Assembly: GCA_965223405.1 (NCBI GenBank)
Contig: CBDCWO010000006.1
Span: 6,882,001-6,946,000, forward strand
DNA from: CBDCWO01 sp965223405
GTDB lineage: Bacteria > Bacteroidota > Bacteroidia > Chitinophagales > Saprospiraceae
Reading direction: 5' to 3'
Length of the DNA stretch: 64,000 bases
Positions 43,884 to 52,145 of this stretch are shown piece after piece; within the stretch, counting starts at the first letter, position 1, and every line of letters begins with the position of its first letter. The notes beneath the pieces are model-generated. The model ran no database searches. It saw only the letters and a list, made by a program, of their open reading frames with translations, and had not been told where the DNA came from. The translations under genes and the position numbers were made by a program.

Positions 43884-44390
43884 ATGAAACTTCACCTAGT
43901 TCAAGGAGATATCACCGTAATGGCGGTTGATGCAATAGTTAATGCTGCCAACAACTTACTACTTGGTGGTGGAGGTGTAGATGGAGCAATACATCGTGCC
44001 GGTGGACTACAAATCACCGCAGAATGTAAAAGGATTAGGGAGGCTGAAGGAGGATGCCCGACCGGCAAAGCCGTTATCACCAATGCAGGAAACCTCAAAG
44101 CCAAGAAAATCATCCACACGGTAGGGCCGGTCTGGAAAGGGGGATTCTCACAAGAGGAGCAAGAATTGAGTAATTGTTATAAAAACAGTTTAATGCTGGC
44201 CGAAGAGTATAGATTGCTTTCCATTGCATTTCCAAACATCAGCACCGGGATCTATGGATTTCCAAAACGAACAGCGGCCAAAGTTGCTGTTGATTCGGTC
44301 ATCAACTTCAAATCCAACACGATAAAGGAGGTATATTTTGTCTGCTATGATCAGGAAAACTATGATATCTACCAGAAGTTACTTCTGTAA
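43884..44390 (+). CDS. macro-domain ADP-ribose hydrolase (O-acetyl-ADP-ribose deacetylase-like)
   Basis: This 168-residue protein is one complete macro domain of the MacroD/YmdB type. It has the opening LHLVQGDITVMAVDAIVNAA, the adenosine-site Asp (GDIT), the catalytic loop NAANNLLLGGGGVDGAIHRA (Asn and Asp of the active site), GKAVITNAGNLKAKKIIHTVG and the phosphate loop FPNISTGIYGFPKRTAA. It is cytoplasmic and would remove ADP-ribose from proteins, nucleic acids or O-acetyl-ADP-ribose. It sits ten bases after an exported DUF885-like gene with no obvious link, and there is no DarT or sirtuin partner in the window. Confidence 0.92.
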   Translation: MKLHLVQGDITVMAVDAIVNAANNLLLGGGGVDGAIHRAGGLQITAECKRIREAEGGCPTGKAVITNAGNLKAKKIIHTVGPVWKGGFSQEEQELSNCYKNSLMLAEEYRLLSIAFPNISTGIYGFPKRTAAKVAVDSVINFKSNTIKEVYFVCYDQENYDIYQKLLL

Positions 44391-44434
44391 ATTGATCTTT
44401 ATTTAAGATTACTTTTTTAAATACTGCATTGGAT

Positions 44435-44857
44435 ATGAAATTATCAGAAAAACAAATTAAAGAAATTGCTGAAAATCTTGAATGCGGAATGATTTGTTAC
44501 GTGAATAAAGAAACTAAGGAAATCAAAACTATGATTGATTTTGACCAAAGCTTTGGAGATACAGAAATATGGGAAGAAGAATTTGAAGAGATTGAAAAAA
44601 ATATTGACCAATATTTAAAAATAGAGAAACCGTCTTCTCGGGAAGCTTATAGAATGATGACGGATTTTACTGAAGAAGTGATGAATTCACAGATTAAAAA
44701 CAGATTAATTTATGCATTGAATCGAAATAAGCCTTTCAAAAACTTCAAATATGAAGTTGACTATAATGAAGAGGTGCGTCAGCATTGGTTTAAATTTAAA
44801 TCGAAAAAATATCAAGAATGGGTAGGAGATTATTTAATGTATAATACCAATGAGTGA
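44435..44857 (+). CDS. UPF0158 family protein
   Basis: This 140-residue, acidic, cytoplasmic protein starts at the ATG 44435; a TTG two codons upstream also opens the frame. It matches UPF0158 by LSEKQIKEIAENLECGMICY, WEEEFEEIEKNIDQYLKIEK, SREAYRMMTDFTEEV and the closing ALNRNKPFKNFKYEVDYNEE with RQHWFKFKSKKYQEW. The family has no assigned function. Base composition is visibly more AT-rich than its neighbours, which together with the next gene hints at a separate origin. Confidence 0.82.
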   Translation: MKLSEKQIKEIAENLECGMICYVNKETKEIKTMIDFDQSFGDTEIWEEEFEEIEKNIDQYLKIEKPSSREAYRMMTDFTEEVMNSQIKNRLIYALNRNKPFKNFKYEVDYNEEVRQHWFKFKSKKYQEWVGDYLMYNTNE

Positions 44858-45057
44858 AAATTAAGAAAAAAGAAAAACCTCAAGTTGTTATATGAATATA
44901 GGATCACTTGGATAATAGGAATATACCAAATCGAGAAGAAAATATGGTCGCTCACTTCTGAAATAAGAAATTGCCGGAAAATGTCAACATGGATTCGACC
45001 GGGGAAAACTAAAAATTACTTAAGTATATAGAATATTTGCGAAGTAAAGCAGAAAAA

Positions 45058-45510
45058 ATGAAACTGACTCAAGAGATTAAGGAATCTATCGACAAAAGTG
45101 TTCTTTGTTGGCTTGCTACGATATCTAGTGAAAACATTCCGAATGTTTCACCTAAAGAAGTTTTCAACTATTACGGAACGGAAGCAATCATTATTGCAAA
45201 TATAGCCTCACCTCAAAGTATCCGAAATATAAAGCAGAATGAAAATGTTTGTTTGAGTTTTATTGATATCCTGGTACAGAAAGGATTCCAAATTAAAGGT
45301 AGTGCCGAGATTATCGGTAAGACCGATTTGGAATTTTCCAAAATGGAAAAAATATTGGCTCAAATTACTGAAGGAAAATTTCCATTTGCAACGATTATAA
45401 AAATCACTGTTAAACAGGTTAAGCCCATAATCGCTCCGAAATATGTTTTTTACCCTGAAACTACGGAGCAGGACCAAATCGAAAGTGCAAAACGAACCTA
45501 TGGATTTTAA
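45058..45510 (+). CDS. pyridoxamine-5'-phosphate-oxidase-like flavin-binding protein
   Basis: This 150-residue protein is a single split-barrel PNPOx-like domain: EIKESIDKSVLCWLATISSE then NIPNVSPKEVFNYYGTEAII, SIRNIKQNENVCLSFIDILV, QKGFQIKGSAEIIG and TIIKITVKQVKPI. Members bind FMN or F420/heme-like cofactors as dimers and are often general stress or detoxification proteins. I chose the ATG at 45058 over a TTG at 45037. An ATATTTG stretch at 45033-45039, close to the -7 consensus, may be the promoter. It converges on the cyclase gene. Confidence 0.85.
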   Translation: MKLTQEIKESIDKSVLCWLATISSENIPNVSPKEVFNYYGTEAIIIANIASPQSIRNIKQNENVCLSFIDILVQKGFQIKGSAEIIGKTDLEFSKMEKILAQITEGKFPFATIIKITVKQVKPIIAPKYVFYPETTEQDQIESAKRTYGF

Positions 45511-45563
45511 CTATGAAGTGATTTATCATAACTTTAGAATTACCGTCTTACTTATTGAAGGTT

Positions 45564-46175
45564 CTACGCTAAAAATTGAGAAATAACCATACGCAGAAGG
45601 GATCGCAAGGGTTTCTTTCCAATCGGCAAATAGGGATATCGCGTGCCCTGCAAAGCTCTTGGAGATGGCACCGAAAACTCTTCTCCATACAATGCAAACA
45701 ATCTATATGGTCTGGTTACATTTTTGAAATAAAATTTCCCCAGTGGAACAAATTGGAATCCTGATCTACTTTTTAATTGGTTATAAATCGTTTCGGATAT
45801 TAAAACCGAGCCGGGTATAGCCGCGGCTTCTATCCTGGATGCGATATTTACGACATCTCCAAAGACATTATCTTCTTCGACAATTACTTCTCCTGAATGG
45901 ATTCCTATTCGTACCGGCAATTGGAGCTGGCGTACAAATGCTTTTTGTAATTTTCTAGCACAGTCCACCGCATCACTATTTTCTTGAAAAATAATCAGAC
46001 ACCCGTCCCCATAAAACTGTTTGATTTCGCCCCTGAAGAGGTTTACCTCCGATTTAATTACACGTTTAAAATGTTTTAACTTAATGAGTGCGTCCTCCTC
46101 ATTTTGTCCCATCATGATGGTATACCCACTGATATCGACAAATAGAATTGATAATACTTGATGTTTGGGTATCAT
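45564..46175 (-). CDS. free-standing class III adenylate/guanylate cyclase domain
   Basis: This 203-residue protein is essentially one class III cyclase catalytic domain. The two metal-binding aspartates are D14 (SILFVDISGYTIM) and D57 (IKQFYGDGCLIIF). The dimer-interface stretch PVRIGIHSGEVIVEEDNVFG and GDVVNIASRIEAAAIPGSVL follow, the latter with the transition-state Asn-x-x-x-Arg pair. The C-terminal 40 residues are basic and unrelated. There is no sensor domain, TPR or membrane segment, so localisation and regulation must come from partner proteins. It may make cAMP; the family also includes inactive or light/redox-regulated members. It is bounded by the PNPOx gene on one side and the IS110 region on the other. 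Confidence 0.88.
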   Translation of the reverse strand: MIPKHQVLSILFVDISGYTIMMGQNEEDALIKLKHFKRVIKSEVNLFRGEIKQFYGDGCLIIFQENSDAVDCARKLQKAFVRQLQLPVRIGIHSGEVIVEEDNVFGDVVNIASRIEAAAIPGSVLISETIYNQLKSRSGFQFVPLGKFYFKNVTRPYRLFALYGEEFSVPSPRALQGTRYPYLPIGKKPLRSLLRMVISQFLA

Positions 46176-46648
46176 GTTTATATTTTGTTGTCAACTGAAG
46201 CCGGGTTACCAATAAATATCCTTTACAGTACCTACGGCAAGTTTATCCTCATGAATAGGTGACAACTATTGCAAATTTTGTTACCTCCGGGGCAGTTGAT
46301 ACTTCTTAAATTCTTACCCACTCCTTATCAATGACGAATTACGATTTGTCAATTACGAGCATTTGGAATTACAAATCTCTGTGGACTCTCAGCTTACAAC
46401 CTATTTCAAGGGTATCAAAGGTTTCGAGGGTGTCAAAGGTATCGGGATATCTTCTAATTCCTGGGAAAGCTTTCGCAGGCAATGTCAACCTCCACACTGC
46501 TTCGGCAGGCAAGGCAATTCACCCGCAAATCTGCCGTCTGATTTCACAGACAACCGATCACGCACTTATGCCCAGGGCTTCAATGGGCAAAGCCGATTAC
46601 CGACCACCAAGTTCAAAACGGGCAACCTTATTTAGGCATTATCACAAT
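46176..46648. other. non-coding, repeat-rich spacer left of the insertion sequence
   Basis: A 470-base spacer of mixed composition. Around 46400-46445 it holds an imperfect internal repeat (GGTATCAAAGG, GGTGTCAAAGG, GGTATCGGG). From 46460 to 46620 it is GC-richer with short symmetric words (GCTTTCGCAGGCAA, GCTTCGGCAGGCAA; CCGTCTG...CAGAC). Frames are open across part of it on the plus strand, but the translations are low in complexity and unlike a protein. It could be a dispersed genomic repeat. Confidence 0.4.
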
Positions 46649-46661
46649 ACTCAATACTCAT
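46649..46661. repeat. 13-bp direct repeat ACTCAATACTCAT, left flank of IS110 element
   Basis: ACTCAATACTCAT occurs here and again at 48229-48241, bracketing the transposase gene and its upstream region. Within the left copy the word CAATACT is tandemly repeated (CAATACTCAATACT at 46645-46658). The two flanks plus one repeat would reconstitute a continuous empty site at the end of the S9 peptidase gene. Confidence 0.75.
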
Positions 46662-46678
46662 ATCTTTCATATAACAAA

Positions 46679-47989
46679 TTAGCTAATCGATTGATATTCA
46701 GTCAAATAATTTTGAACTTCATTCATGGATTTTTGAAGTTTTTTCAATTTAGAATGATAGTAATTGGCTTTGTCTTTCATTACATATTTTTCATTGTATT
46801 CTCTTTTTTCAGTTACCATAGTGTAGAAGATGCTAGCTAATTTTTTAGCCACAATAATAATGGCGGTGGATGCTCCTTTTTGAGCTTTCTTGCTTCGCAT
46901 TAAATCGCCAAGAGGGTTTTTAGCATTCCATAACGCATTGGACGATGCCCTAAAAGCTAGACCAGCTTTATTATGTTTTTTCTTTCTTCGGCGTTTTACA
47001 ATTTTACCTCCTGTGATATCGTTATCTGGCACTAAATTCAACCAAGATAAAAACTGTTTCAACGTTGGAAATTTTTCCTTAACATCAGGACCTATTTCAG
47101 CCAGCACGGTTAATGCTGTGGTGTTTTTGAAACCTGGTATCTTGGTGACTTGCACACCGTATATATTTGCTAAATATTGGTTGACATTAAAAGCTGGTTG
47201 TCTTTTTTCCTTTCGATTTGGTTTGATGGATTGATCTTTTGGGCCTGTTTGAAATTGCTGAATAATCCTTTCAATTTTTTTATCACATAATTGCAACTGA
47301 CTTTCTAGGTGAACCATTTGGTTATAGGATATTTCCAACACAAATAGCTGATCTTCTCGCCAATTACCTTCTAATGCAGCCAATATATTAGCTCGACTTG
47401 CTTTAACCCGTTTGTCTACATGGCTATACAATTCTATAGGATCGGTTTGTCCATCAATAATCGCTTCAATGATTTTGCGGCCGCTTTTACCATCTATATC
47501 ACTAAGTACCTGATGCAATTTCAAATTCCTTTGTTCCAATGATTTTTGTTGCCTTTGTATTTGCGTCCCTATTTGTTCAATTATGCTTTTTCTCAAACGC
47601 ATTATGGTCCGTAGTTTTCGTGTCAGATTGTCGGGCTGAAAACTCTTATTTAACAAACCTGCACTATGAAGTCTTTGTATCCATTGGGCATCTACAACAT
47701 CCGATTTTCGACCGGGTACTTTCTTAATATGATGGGCATTCACTAAATATACATCGATCCCAGCATCATCTAACATTGTAAATAAGTGATACCAATAAAT
47801 ACCTGTTGATTCCATGGCTACTGTATCTATCTTACAGGTGATAAGCCAATCAACTAAGCGCTTTAATTCACAGGTGTATGTTCCAAATGATCTTACAGAT
47901 TCTGCATCACGATCTTCTGGTACAGCTACATAATTAATTTTTGATCCAATATCAATTCCGGCTGCATTAGGATTTAGTAACTTTGACAT
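46679..47989 (-). CDS. IS110-family transposase (DEDD recombinase)
   Basis: This protein of 436 residues runs from the ATG at 47989 (MSKLLNPNAAGIDIGSK); the frame is open 25 codons further, but that extension overlaps the putative bridge RNA and lacks family similarity. The RuvC-like DEDD set is visible: Asp in AGIDIGSKINYVAVP, Glu in VAMESTGIYWYHLF, and two Asp in VPGRKSDVVDAQWIQRLHSA. The C-terminal transposase_20 domain has IPGFKNTTALTVLAEIGPD and the region AFRASSNALWNAKNPLGD, which includes the serine expected to act in strand exchange. The gene appears complete with no frameshift, so the element may be active. The protein would bind its bridge RNA and recombine donor and target DNA. Confidence 0.93.
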   Translation of the reverse strand: MSKLLNPNAAGIDIGSKINYVAVPEDRDAESVRSFGTYTCELKRLVDWLITCKIDTVAMESTGIYWYHLFTMLDDAGIDVYLVNAHHIKKVPGRKSDVVDAQWIQRLHSAGLLNKSFQPDNLTRKLRTIMRLRKSIIEQIGTQIQRQQKSLEQRNLKLHQVLSDIDGKSGRKIIEAIIDGQTDPIELYSHVDKRVKASRANILAALEGNWREDQLFVLEISYNQMVHLESQLQLCDKKIERIIQQFQTGPKDQSIKPNRKEKRQPAFNVNQYLANIYGVQVTKIPGFKNTTALTVLAEIGPDVKEKFPTLKQFLSWLNLVPDNDITGGKIVKRRRKKKHNKAGLAFRASSNALWNAKNPLGDLMRSKKAQKGASTAIIIVAKKLASIFYTMVTEKREYNEKYVMKDKANYYHSKLKKLQKSMNEVQNYLTEYQSIS

Positions 47990-47999
47990 AATTAATTTT

Positions 48000-48161
48000 T
48001 TTGAAGAAACCTTACAAGTATATTCGGATATCTTATAATCTTTCATGAGGTGTCTAGGCACCAATAACTGATTAATGAATATACTCGCCTAAACTCAATA
48101 CAGGGCTCTTTAAGGCACCAGTGGACGGAAAGGTCTGTAGGGTTTCTTTTTGGTTTATAAA
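48000..48161 (-). ncRNA. candidate bridge RNA of the IS110 element
   Basis: This is inferred from position and from sequence. On the minus strand a perfect TATCTTTG box (48175-48168) would start an RNA near 48161 running toward the transposase. Downstream, GCCT (48116-48113) and AGGC (48090-48087) can close a stem whose inner loop carries TGTATTGAGT. Of this, GTATTGAGT (48101-48093) is identical, on the same strand, to the nine bases in both flanking repeats (minus-strand ATGAGTATTGAGT). A compact hairpin GGTG-CCTAGA-CACC follows at 48062-48049. A loop that matches the integration site is what a target-binding guide would look like. The 3' end is unknown and the coordinates are approximate. 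Confidence 0.5.
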
Positions 48162-48167
48162 TAATCA

Positions 48168-48175
48168 CAAAGATA
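48168..48175 (-). promoter_or_regulatory. TATCTTTG -7 element for the bridge RNA/transposase transcript
   Basis: On the minus strand 48175-48168 reads TATCTTTG, an exact match to TAnnTTTG, inside the IS and 180 bases ahead of the transposase start. The -33 region (around 48198) has CTG where TTG is expected. Confidence 0.5.
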
Positions 48176-48228
48176 AAACCTAATTCCAGTTAGGCAGTAT
48201 CTGATATCCCGACCGGCGGGATGGAATG

Positions 48229-48241
48229 ACTCAATACTCAT
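48229..48241. repeat. 13-bp direct repeat ACTCAATACTCAT, right flank of IS110 element
   Basis: Second copy of the repeat at 46649-46661. Its last base is the first base of the peptidase stop codon complement (48241-48243). An inverted repeat ATCCCG/CGGGAT (48206-48222) lies just inside the element. Confidence 0.75.
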
Positions 48242-50562
48242 CAAGGTCTGACCGGCTTCAGATTAAATTGATATTCTTTGGGTGGTTTGGCTCCTAACAG
48301 ATTTTCTACAAAATAATCCCAGCGTTTCCGCATCATATAGGGTTCGGTGGCAAATCCATGACGTCGGTTGGGAAATAACAACATATCAAAATCCTTGTTG
48401 GCCTCAATCAATCGATCAGCAACCAATAAAGTGTTGTACATCGGTACATTATCATCCAGAGTACCATGAGCCAGCAGGAGTTTGCCTTTTAAATTTTCTA
48501 CCAGCAGTTGATTGGCCTGATTGTCATAGTTTGTAGTTCCATCTTCGTTAACTTTTAGTAGGCCCTGCCATTTTTCTCCCCAATCATCTTCATAGTTGCG
48601 ATTGTCATGATTTCCGGCACCACTTACAGCGACTTTAAAAAAATCAGGGTATCTCAATATAGCATCAGTGGAGGCAAAACCACCTCCTGAATGCCCCCAT
48701 ATTCCAGCTCGATCCAGGTCGATAAATGTATATTTTTGAGCTAATTGTCGCATTCCGGCAATTTGATCGGGCAGACCGTTGTCTCCCATATTGCCGTAGT
48801 AATATTCATGAAAAGACTTGGATCGCATTGGTGTTCCCATCGCATCTATAGCAACTACCACAAAACCCAGGTCAGCCATAGCCTGATTATCTCTCCGGGA
48901 GGGCATAAAACTTCTACTACGAATACTACCGGACTGAGGTCCAGGATAGATGTAATTGATAATCGGATATTTTTTTGTAGAATCCAGATTGGTTGGAGTA
49001 AACATCAATCCATATAAATCGGTTTCTCCATCTCTGGCTTTTACTTTAACCGGAGTAGGAGGCTTCCAACCGGTTGCAAGCAATCTGGAAATATTTCCTG
49101 CTTCCAATTTCATTAACACTTTTCCTTCTTTGTCTCTTAAAACAGTCACCGGAGGAGATACCGGTGTTGAGTAACTGTCAGTAAAGTACGATCCATCCGG
49201 AGAAATATTGATTATGTGACTTGCACTATCCGGTGTAAGTAAAGTTAAACCGGTTCCATCCATATTTACTTTATATAAATATTGGAAATAGGGATCACCG
49301 GGTTCTCGCCCCACTCCGGTAAAATATATTGTCTTTGCCTGTCGGTCTTGATGGCGAACCTGCAAAACCAGCCACTCGCCATCGGTAATTTGATTTTTTA
49401 ATTTCGAGCTTTGGAGGTCATACAAATACAAGTGCCCCCAGTTGGAGCGTGCTGAAAACCACATCATCTCATTGTGCTCAGGAAAATAACTCCAATTGCT
49501 CATGCGGTAACCAGATTCAAAAAAGGTTTCTTCCTTTTCGTACACTACATCCCGCACTTCTCCGGTATAAATATTTGCTACCCTACAGGTAGCTTCTTTA
49601 TGATCTCTCGAACTGGAGACAAAAGCCAAAGACTCGCTATCTGTACTCCATTCCACGTCTGCAAAAGTACCACCCCGAGTAGCTACATGGTCAGTAATGG
49701 AAGACCGATGTGGATCCGGAGGCATTTTTAACCGGATTACTTTAGACCCTTCCAGATGAATGACTACTCTGTGTATCCTAAAGATCAAACTGTCTCCTGG
49801 CAACGGATATTTCCAGGCCTCCAGGGTAGGATGTCCTACATTGGTGGTCACCAAATACATTTCTCCCACACCTCGTGAGTCATGTTGGAAGGTGGCAATT
49901 TTTTTGGAATCAGGTGACCACAATAATACGGGCCGATCACTTTTCAACCAACCTGCATTATTTGTCGCATAACCAAAGTCTTGAATCCCATCTGTAGTCA
50001 ATTGGGTTTCGACCTTGGTCTCGACATCCATGACCCATAAATTGTAATCTCGGATAAAAGCCCCTTTCTTTCTATTCGGTGACAAAAAGTATTTATAACT
50101 CAAGTCCGGTTCCATTGTGACACTTTCACACACATCTCGACTCACATCGTATTTAAAGTTGCGCGATTTGTAATCAAAAAGAATGCTCTGTTGATCCTTA
50201 CTAATTTCAAGATTGGTGATCGGTAGGTCAAAAGGCTCATATTCTACATTGGTTATTCTGGATAATGCCTTCGCTAGTTTTTGATGATCAAAAACCCTCG
50301 TTCTGGTCCGTTTTTCTGCATCGACTAAAATATATTCCGTTCCCTCTCTAAAGGTATTGCGATACCAAAATTGATGCTCATTGATCCAATTGGGTTGAAC
50401 CGTCAAACCCCAGGTTAATGGTCTCGTGTGAATATCGAGGCCTCGTTCTGCTTTTTGGTAGTCTTTAGCAGTCAGCGATTCAGGAGCGTACCTTTCCTGG
50501 CTATAAATCTCTAAACCGACAAAACAGCAAAACACAATTGCAGTAGCGATGGATTTTTTCAT
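48241..50562 (-). CDS. S9 family prolyl peptidase (dipeptidyl peptidase IV-like), exported
   Basis: This 773-residue protein has a signal sequence (SIATAIVFCCFVGLEIYSQ), an N-terminal DPPIV-type propeller (~50-500; FWYRNTFREGTEYILVDAEK, KKGAFIRDYNLWVMDVETKV, WSPDSKKIATFQHDSRGVGE) and a C-terminal alpha/beta hydrolase. The catalytic triad is Ser in GIWGHSGGGFASTDA (~624), Asp in AHGTLDDNVPMYNT (~703) and His in FPNRRHGFATEPY (~735). The double-Glu helix that reads the free N-terminus in DPPIV is not obvious, so specificity is uncertain. It is periplasmic or secreted. An IS110 element has inserted exactly at its stop codon, so its native terminator is probably displaced. Confidence 0.92.
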   Translation of the reverse strand: MKKSIATAIVFCCFVGLEIYSQERYAPESLTAKDYQKAERGLDIHTRPLTWGLTVQPNWINEHQFWYRNTFREGTEYILVDAEKRTRTRVFDHQKLAKALSRITNVEYEPFDLPITNLEISKDQQSILFDYKSRNFKYDVSRDVCESVTMEPDLSYKYFLSPNRKKGAFIRDYNLWVMDVETKVETQLTTDGIQDFGYATNNAGWLKSDRPVLLWSPDSKKIATFQHDSRGVGEMYLVTTNVGHPTLEAWKYPLPGDSLIFRIHRVVIHLEGSKVIRLKMPPDPHRSSITDHVATRGGTFADVEWSTDSESLAFVSSSRDHKEATCRVANIYTGEVRDVVYEKEETFFESGYRMSNWSYFPEHNEMMWFSARSNWGHLYLYDLQSSKLKNQITDGEWLVLQVRHQDRQAKTIYFTGVGREPGDPYFQYLYKVNMDGTGLTLLTPDSASHIINISPDGSYFTDSYSTPVSPPVTVLRDKEGKVLMKLEAGNISRLLATGWKPPTPVKVKARDGETDLYGLMFTPTNLDSTKKYPIINYIYPGPQSGSIRSRSFMPSRRDNQAMADLGFVVVAIDAMGTPMRSKSFHEYYYGNMGDNGLPDQIAGMRQLAQKYTFIDLDRAGIWGHSGGGFASTDAILRYPDFFKVAVSGAGNHDNRNYEDDWGEKWQGLLKVNEDGTTNYDNQANQLLVENLKGKLLLAHGTLDDNVPMYNTLLVADRLIEANKDFDMLLFPNRRHGFATEPYMMRKRWDYFVENLLGAKPPKEYQFNLKPVRP

Positions 50563-50851
50563 AATTAAGAGTCTTATGCATGAAAAATAAGGGAAGTTTT
50601 GTTCTTAATCAAGGAAGATTAGGCTTTTATCTCATATTTTAACTGAGCAGATCTATTTTCTTGCATTCTCCAATTTGTATATTCATTCGAAACACCTTGA
50701 TCAAAAGAATATCGAGGGACCTAAGGCGGAACCATGCTTTGCAACCAAGCTGCCGGCAAATTATCTGACGCAATTTTGAATAAATTATCCCTAAAAGTGT
50801 AGTTTTCTTGGTAGGATGCTTCTCTAACCTTATAAAGTGATAAGTAAAGGA

Positions 50852-51367
50852 ATGCTTAACCAGATTTCGGATAAGGAATTTGAACAGTTAGTTTTCGAAA
50901 ATCAAACGATGATCTCCAAAGTCTGTAACATCTATTTCAACCATCAAGCCGAAATAGATGAATTGTTCCAAGACATTATAATAAATCTGTGGAAAGGCAT
51001 ATCAAGTTTTCAAGGTAAATCAAGTCTCTCCACCTGGATTTATCGAGTAAGTATAAACACCGCTATAGCTAAGGTTAAAAAAAAGAGAAGAAGCCGGCTA
51101 GTATTTACAAAGGACATTCCGGAACGCACAGAAAATACTCCCGAACGAAATGAGGTTAACCATTCCAGGATCAATGCTTTACATTATGGAATAAACCATC
51201 TAAAGCCAGTTGAAAAAGCAATCATCCTACTTTACCTGGAGGAAAAGTCTTATTTGGAAATTTCGGAAATCATAGGTATCAGCAAATCAAACGTAAGTGT
51301 CAAAATTGTCCGAATAAAGAAAAAGTTGAGAACTATTATGCAGCCGTTAATCTTAAAAAATGAATAG
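50852..51367 (+). CDS. ECF-type RNA polymerase sigma factor
   Basis: This protein is 171 residues from the ATG at 50852; a GTG at 50837 would add five. Region 2 is IDELFQDIIINLWKGISSFQ with STWIYRVSINTAI, the usual core-binding and -10 recognition helices. Region 4 is AIILLYLEEKSYLEISEIIG with the recognition helix ISKSNVSVKIVRIKKKLR. There is no extra domain. Its end overlaps the start of the following membrane protein by eight bases, so the two are coupled, and three more small membrane-protein genes follow. The adjacent membrane protein may be its anti-sigma factor, though it lacks a recognisable zinc-binding anti-sigma motif. Confidence 0.9.
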   Translation: MLNQISDKEFEQLVFENQTMISKVCNIYFNHQAEIDELFQDIIINLWKGISSFQGKSSLSTWIYRVSINTAIAKVKKKRRSRLVFTKDIPERTENTPERNEVNHSRINALHYGINHLKPVEKAIILLYLEEKSYLEISEIIGISKSNVSVKIVRIKKKLRTIMQPLILKNE

Positions 51368-52097
51368 CATGGACAGGGAAGAAATTAATCTGCAAGAGAT
51401 TTGGAATTTACGTCTCACTGTTGGTAATCCCATTAAAAAATATTCACTACAAGATATCCACAGCTATCGCATTCGTAAGTCCAGACAAATGTCCAGATCA
51501 ACTCGCCTAATTATTGTTTTTGACATTATTTATAAGCTGGTCTCGCTTATGGGCATGATATTGTTATTAGTTACAAGAGTAATCCAAACCCCCTATTTGG
51601 TGGTGATATGGCTTTTAATAATCGCTACTGTAGTGCTGATTGCTTTTGAATATTCGCTTATCAAGAAAGTTCGGTCGATTAGGGAATCAGACGCCATTGT
51701 AGAGACTTTAAGCAACAAGTTATATTATCTAAGAACATCTCATAAGGTGTTCATTTTTCTTAGTGCTCTGTCGAATCCCATCTTCGTTACAATCGCTTTC
51801 GTTTGGTACTATGCGATAAAATATGGTCAAATTGGTATGACAGCACCATTTGAAGATCCGGTTATTTATGGATTTATATTATTGTCATTTGCAATTTCTT
51901 ATTTCTCCCAAGTTCCCATCCATCGCAGACAAGTAAATGATCTTAAAGAAACCGTAATGGATATCGACAATACCAAAGTGACCAATCTAAAAATCGCAGA
52001 AGCCAGAGAGCATCGAATAAAGGTCTTGATCTTGTATTCCATTTTATTCTTAATAGGTATTTGCCTTTTCTTTACAGTTCTATTTAACCATCAATAA
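51360..52097 (+). CDS. membrane protein encoded with ECF sigma factor, putative anti-sigma
   Basis: This 245-residue protein has a cytoplasmic N-terminus (~50 residues, with LQEIWNLRLTVGNP and the basic DIHSYRIRKSRQMSRST), two helices (~51-100: LIIVFDIIYKLVSLMGMILL, LVVIWLLIIATVVLIAFEYS), a cytoplasmic loop, two more helices (~130-185) and a last helix (ILYSILFLIGICLFFTVLF). Four to five transmembrane segments are therefore present. No HxxxCxxC zinc anti-sigma motif is present. The eight-base overlap with the sigma gene strongly suggests the product controls or is controlled by the sigma factor. Its role as membrane anti-sigma is inference. Confidence 0.7.
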   Translation: MNSMDREEINLQEIWNLRLTVGNPIKKYSLQDIHSYRIRKSRQMSRSTRLIIVFDIIYKLVSLMGMILLLVTRVIQTPYLVVIWLLIIATVVLIAFEYSLIKKVRSIRESDAIVETLSNKLYYLRTSHKVFIFLSALSNPIFVTIAFVWYYAIKYGQIGMTAPFEDPVIYGFILLSFAISYFSQVPIHRRQVNDLKETVMDIDNTKVTNLKIAEAREHRIKVLILYSILFLIGICLFFTVLFNHQ

Positions 52098-52145
52098 TTG
52101 CCCAAATAGTAGATGAAACCAATAGGAACATTTAAAACCACAACG

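Larger units (their letters stand above)
46662..48228 (-). mobile_element. IS110-family insertion sequence with candidate bridge RNA
   Basis: The element is about 1567 bases between the 13-bp direct repeats. It has one IS110-type transposase gene, no terminal inverted repeats that I can see, a very short 3' non-coding end (~17 bases) and a long 5' non-coding region (~240 bases) ahead of the transposase. This asymmetry is that of the IS110 group, in which the left-end non-coding region encodes the bridge RNA, as opposed to the IS1111 group. The insertion abuts the stop codon of the S9 peptidase gene, leaving that protein intact. The exact ends are uncertain because IS110 elements share only a short core with the target; the repeats could be target, core or part of the right end. 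Confidence 0.75.

Noticed and set aside
43884..44390. DarTG-like toxin/antitoxin based on the macro domain
   Set aside because: The macro domain stands without a DarT ADP-ribosyltransferase gene on either side, and its motifs fit the MacroD/YmdB deacetylase group.
46331..46840. Open plus-strand frame of ~170 codons next to the IS
   Set aside because: The translation is low-complexity, without similarity I know, and runs into the antisense of the transposase gene; the DNA looks like repeats rather than coding.
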